DNA of 8,428 nucleotides, from NCBI GenBank assembly GCA_024227975.1, contig JAAETV010000508.1, positions 1-8,428 on the forward strand. The letters are read 5' to 3'. Below are positions 6,222 to 8,428 of this stretch, piece after piece. Under the pieces are notes generated by a model. That model was not told the DNA's origin. It saw nothing but the letters and a program-made list of their open reading frames with translations, and did not search any database. This stretch comes from Actinomycetes bacterium (GTDB taxonomy: Bacteria > Actinomycetota > Acidimicrobiia > Acidimicrobiales > SZUA-35). The translations under genes and the position numbers were made by a program. How positions within the stretch are numbered: position 1 is the stretch's first letter; every line of letters starts with the position of its first letter.

Positions 6222-7199
6222 ATGGGGCAACCGGCTCCGTCGTCAGACGAGAGGTTGGATTCCTTGGCTAAGGAGCGCGTCGAGCGGGATGAGGAAGATC
6301 TCGTCAGACTGTACCTCACCGACATTGGTCAGTACCCGCTGCTCACCAAAGAAGACGAGGTCCGGCTGGCGCAGGCGATAGAAAAGGGCAAGGAAGCGGC
6401 CGAGGAGCTCGAGGCCGAAGCTGACCTGACCGCCCCACGCAAGCGTGAGCTGCGTCGATCGGCCCGCAATGGGCGTGTCGCCGAGCGAACCTTCGTCCAG
6501 TCGAATCTTCGACTTGTAGTGTCGATCGCCAAGAAGTACCAGGCCTCTGGCTTGCCCCTGCTCGACCTGATCCAGGAGGGGAACCTGGGGTTGATGCACG
6601 CCGTCGAGAAATTCGACTGGCGCAAGGGCTTCAAGTTCTCGACCTATGCCACCTGGTGGATCCGTCAGGCCATCACTCGCGGTATCGCAAACACCGGCCG
6701 TACGATCCGCCTGCCGGTCCACGCCGGTGACACCCTGGCCCGATTGCAGAAGGCTCGGGCCCGCCTCGAGCTGAAGTATGGGCGGCCGGCCACGCTGACC
6801 GAGCTGGCGCTCGAGGTCGAGATGCCGGAAGACAAGGTGACGGAGGCGCTGCGGTTCGCCGCTGAGCCGCTGTCGTTGTCGGAGCCGCTGCGAGAAGATG
6901 GTGACGCTGAGCTCGGCGATGTGGTCGAGGACCGCTCGGCCGATTCTCCATTCGAGGTAGCGGCCACCGCGTTGTTGCCTGAGGAGATTGCCCGATTGCT
7001 GGCTCCCCTCGACGAGCGGGAGCGTGAGATCCTCAAGCTGCGGTTCGGTCTCGACCGGGGCGAGCCGAGGACGTTGGAAGAGGTTGGGGAGTACTTCAAT
7101 CTGACTCGGGAGCGGATCCGTCAGATCGAGGCCAGGGCCATGTCGAAGTTGCGGCATCCCTCGTCCGACACCGGCGCCCGCGATCTGCTGGCGGTCTAG
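6222..7199 (+). CDS. RNA polymerase sigma factor, sigma-70 family, SigB-like (group 1/2)
   Basis: This subunit directs RNA polymerase to promoters. At 325 residues from the ATG at 6222 it lacks the long acidic N-terminus of a full RpoD and matches the size of mycobacterial SigB. Region 1.2 is at about 25-57 (DLVRLYLTDIGQYPLLTKEDE). Region 2 is at about 92-164 (NLRLVVSIAKKY, LDLIQEGNLGLMHAVEKFDW, KFSTYATWWIRQAITRGIA) and keeps the RQAIT residues that contact the -10 box. Region 3 is at about 165-245. Region 4 is at about 254-315 with the -35-binding helix-turn-helix RTLEEVGEYFNLTRERIRQI. Region 2.4 reads IANTGRTIRLP where most principal sigmas have IADQxRTIR(I/L)P. The frame is open upstream but has no supported earlier start, whereas MGQ leads naturally into region 1.2. 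Whether it is the principal or an alternative sigma cannot be decided without the rest of the genome. Confidence 0.93.
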   Translation: MGQPAPSSDERLDSLAKERVERDEEDLVRLYLTDIGQYPLLTKEDEVRLAQAIEKGKEAAEELEAEADLTAPRKRELRRSARNGRVAERTFVQSNLRLVVSIAKKYQASGLPLLDLIQEGNLGLMHAVEKFDWRKGFKFSTYATWWIRQAITRGIANTGRTIRLPVHAGDTLARLQKARARLELKYGRPATLTELALEVEMPEDKVTEALRFAAEPLSLSEPLREDGDAELGDVVEDRSADSPFEVAATALLPEEIARLLAPLDEREREILKLRFGLDRGEPRTLEEVGEYFNLTRERIRQIEARAMSKLRHPSSDTGARDLLAV

Positions 7200-7201
7200 G
7201 T

Positions 7202-7222
7202 GCGTCGGGCGCGGCCCGACGC
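7202..7222 (+). terminator. First tandem hairpin after the sigma gene
   Basis: GCGTCGGGC (7202-7210) and GCCCGACGC (7214-7222) form a perfect 9-bp stem with a GCG loop, beginning two bases after the sigma-factor stop. It is placed like an intrinsic terminator but has no T-run; such GC-only hairpins are usual in Actinobacteria. Confidence 0.6.
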
Positions 7223-7224
7223 CA

Positions 7225-7253
7225 GGGGTTTCGACCGGGGGTCGAAACGTCCC
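7225..7253 (+). terminator. Second tandem hairpin between sigma gene and ACT gene
   Basis: GTTTCGACC (7228-7236) and GGTCGAAAC (7240-7248) form a perfect 9-bp stem with a GGG loop. GGG at 7225-7227 can extend it with CCC at 7251-7253 across a 2-base bulge. It directly follows the first hairpin and ends about 24 bases before the ACT-protein start, so it could act as a second terminator or as a leader structure for the downstream gene. Confidence 0.55.
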
Positions 7254-7276
7254 CGATACGCGGGGGTCGTGTGGCG

Positions 7277-7843
7277 ATGACCAGTTTGGTGCTGACCGTG
7301 ATCGGCGACGATCAGGCCGGCCTCGTCGACGCGCTCTCGGGTGTGATTGCCGAGCACGGGGGCAATTGGCAGAAGAGCCATATGACACAGCTGGCTGGCA
7401 AGTTCGCCGGGATCGTGCTGGTCACGGTGGCCGATGCCAAAGCCGATGATCTGGTGGCCGCCCTGGCTCCGTTGGAGGACAGGGGTCTGCTCGACATCAC
7501 GGTCGAGGTGGTTGCCGGGGCTGACGAGGCCGAGGGTGGCGAGTCGGCGCAGGATGAGGAAGATGGGGCGACAGGGTCGGCCGCGAGACGTTCCTATTCG
7601 CTCCACCTCGTCGGTCAGGACCGGCCCGGCATCGTGCATGACATCTCGCAGGCCTTGGCTGAACGAGGGGTGAGCATAAGCGACCTGGTGACCGCGACGA
7701 ACAGTGCCCCCATGGCGGGAGGTCTGTTGTTCGAAGCGGAGGCGACGCTTGACCTGCCAGCACAGGTGTCGCTCGAGGAGTTGCGAGAGGCATTGGAAGC
7801 CTTGGCCAACGAGCTGATGGTCGATATCGACTTCAGTACCTGA
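7277..7843 (+). CDS. Double ACT-domain protein, GcvR-type regulator
   Basis: This 188-residue cytoplasmic protein consists of two ACT domains. The first (about 1-78) begins TSLVLTVIGDDQAGLVDALS and continues with AEHGGNW. An acidic linker spans about 80-103. The second domain (about 105-187) begins YSLHLVGQDRPGIVHDIS and includes ERGVSISDL. ACT domains bind amino acids or related ligands at the DxxG loop (D12-G15 and D115-G118 here). The two-ACT layout and the HGGNW signature are those of the glycine cleavage repressor GcvR group, whose members act by protein contact and have no DNA-binding domain. The physiological ligand cannot be read from sequence. The ATG at 7277 is preferred; a GTG at 7271 is in frame and possible. 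Only a G-run at 7262-7266 serves as a ribosome site. It is separated from the sigma gene by two hairpins, so it probably has its own control. Confidence 0.88.
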   Translation: MTSLVLTVIGDDQAGLVDALSGVIAEHGGNWQKSHMTQLAGKFAGIVLVTVADAKADDLVAALAPLEDRGLLDITVEVVAGADEAEGGESAQDEEDGATGSAARRSYSLHLVGQDRPGIVHDISQALAERGVSISDLVTATNSAPMAGGLLFEAEATLDLPAQVSLEELREALEALANELMVDIDFST

Positions 7844-7854
7844 TCGTTTCGTCT

Positions 7855-8350
7855 GGGCCGACGGTGGTTGACGTGGGACCCGAGGTGGCACCCCGTCTGG
7901 CGGCTGAAGGCCGGCGGGTGGTCGGGGTTCAGGCACCGGCTTGTAGTTCGTGTCGAGAGTGCCGGGCCCGTTTGCCCCACTTCTGCCGGGCGGCGTCGAG
8001 CAGATATTCGGGCAACGAGGCCCTGACGCCAGCTGGGTTCGCTCCGTTCATGACCCTCGACGCCGATCGGTTGGTGGGGGTGACTGACGAGGTTGGTGAC
8101 GAGCAGGTGGCCTTGATCGAGCCGGCGTCGGTGGCGATGCGCGGTGCGCCGGTCGCGGCTGGCGGTTGGAGATGTGGCCTGTCTCGTCGGGTGCGGGTCG
8201 ATTGGTCTGATGGTGGTGCAGTGCGGTCGGTTGAGGATCGACGGTTTCGTCGCTGGCACGGTCACCCTGGACGAGCTCCCCACCACGATCGACGACCTGG
8301 CCAACCGTCGCATCGACGCGGTGAAGCTCCTGGTTGACCCCTCCGCCGGC
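7855..8350 (+). pseudogene. Wrecked zinc-dependent alcohol dehydrogenase (medium-chain dehydrogenase/reductase)
   Basis: The remnant starts 11 bases after the ACT gene stop, in mid-domain (GPTVVDVGPEVA), so the first ~60 residues with the catalytic zinc ligands are gone. The same frame continues with RRVVGVQAPA, then the structural-zinc lobe CSSCRECRARLPHFC (Cys codons at 7942, 7951, 7960, 7984; spacing CX2CX2CX7C), then AGFAPFMTLDADRLVGV and DEQVALIEPASVAMRGA. Near 8162 homology moves to the +1 frame: VGDVACLVGCGSIGLMVVQ, the nucleotide-binding glycine motif. That frame then runs, about five codons later, into RIDGFVAGTVTLDELPTTI and IDAVKLLVDPSA, which belong at the very C-terminus of this family. 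About 140 residues of the cofactor domain are therefore missing between 8224 and 8237. Truncation, frameshift and internal deletion together exclude a working enzyme. An open frame (7864-8337) covers part of it but is not a real gene. Confidence 0.75.
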
Positions 8351-8428
8351 TCGCCGATCGGTCGAGACCGACTTGGCGGAGGTGGACGGGAATCCGCTGC
8401 AGCTGCCGTTTGGGCTGGTCAGAGCGCT
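8351..8428 (+). other. Window edge with a possible coding fragment in a third frame
   Basis: After the dehydrogenase remnant no stop is met, but the frame at 8361 onward reads SVETDLAEVDGNPLQLPFGL, which looks more protein-like than the continuation of the dehydrogenase frame. No ATG precedes it; TTG at 8373 or GTG at 8382 are the only candidate starts and neither has a clear ribosome site. It could be the start or a decayed piece of the next gene. I cannot assign a family. Confidence 0.2.

Noticed and set aside
6243..7388. A 381-codon minus-strand frame opposite the sigma factor.
   Set aside because: It is the antisense shadow of a clearly conserved sigma factor in GC-rich DNA and has no recognisable protein features.
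7864..8337. An uninterrupted + strand frame of 157 residues that could be called a hypothetical protein.
   Set aside because: Its first two thirds are the middle of a zinc alcohol dehydrogenase and its last third is out of frame with the continuing homology, so it is part of a pseudogene.

Overview
The window looks like a stretch of a GC-rich actinobacterial chromosome. The coding strand is strongly G/C-biased at third positions, several genes lack a strong Shine-Dalgarno, one start sits at the predicted distance from a TANNNT -10 box (a leaderless arrangement), and the sigma factor resembles the short SigB-type principal-like sigma factors of Actinobacteria. From remembered sequence style I lean towards an Acidimicrobiia-like lineage, but that is inference. 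All intact genes read on the + strand. I see no phage gene, insertion sequence, tRNA, rRNA or CRISPR array.

Layout. 51-1001 encodes an exported two-repeat acidic/histidine-rich protein and ends at a strong hairpin terminator (1043-1074). 1137-2864 is a complete glutamine-dependent NAD+ synthetase (nadE), probably read from a leaderless message. A 205-base gap with two hairpins leads to 3070-4299, a membrane-targeted or secreted coiled-coil protein ending in a VanY-like (peptidase M15) peptidoglycan carboxypeptidase domain. 4357-4418 holds a good promoter overlapped by a perfect dyad. It drives a tightly coupled two-gene unit (4419-5093 and 5090-5641, ATGA overlap) of unknown function; the first product has ferritin-like features. 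The 580-base gap that follows is not empty: its minus strand carries a broken antibiotic-biosynthesis-monooxygenase-like (ABM) gene (5653-5967). 6222-7199 encodes a 325-residue sigma-70 family factor, followed by two perfect tandem hairpins, and 7277-7843 encodes a double-ACT-domain regulator of the GcvR type. The last 570 bases contain the wreck of a zinc-dependent medium-chain alcohol dehydrogenase: front end missing, frame shifted, and most of the cofactor domain deleted.

The genes do not form one pathway. They are housekeeping or regulatory functions (NAD synthesis, wall remodelling, transcription initiation, amino-acid-responsive control) in separate transcription units. The least explained intact element is the two-gene unit at 4419-5641. 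The most striking sequence-level observation is two independent gene relics within 2.7 kb, each recognisable only by joining several reading frames.
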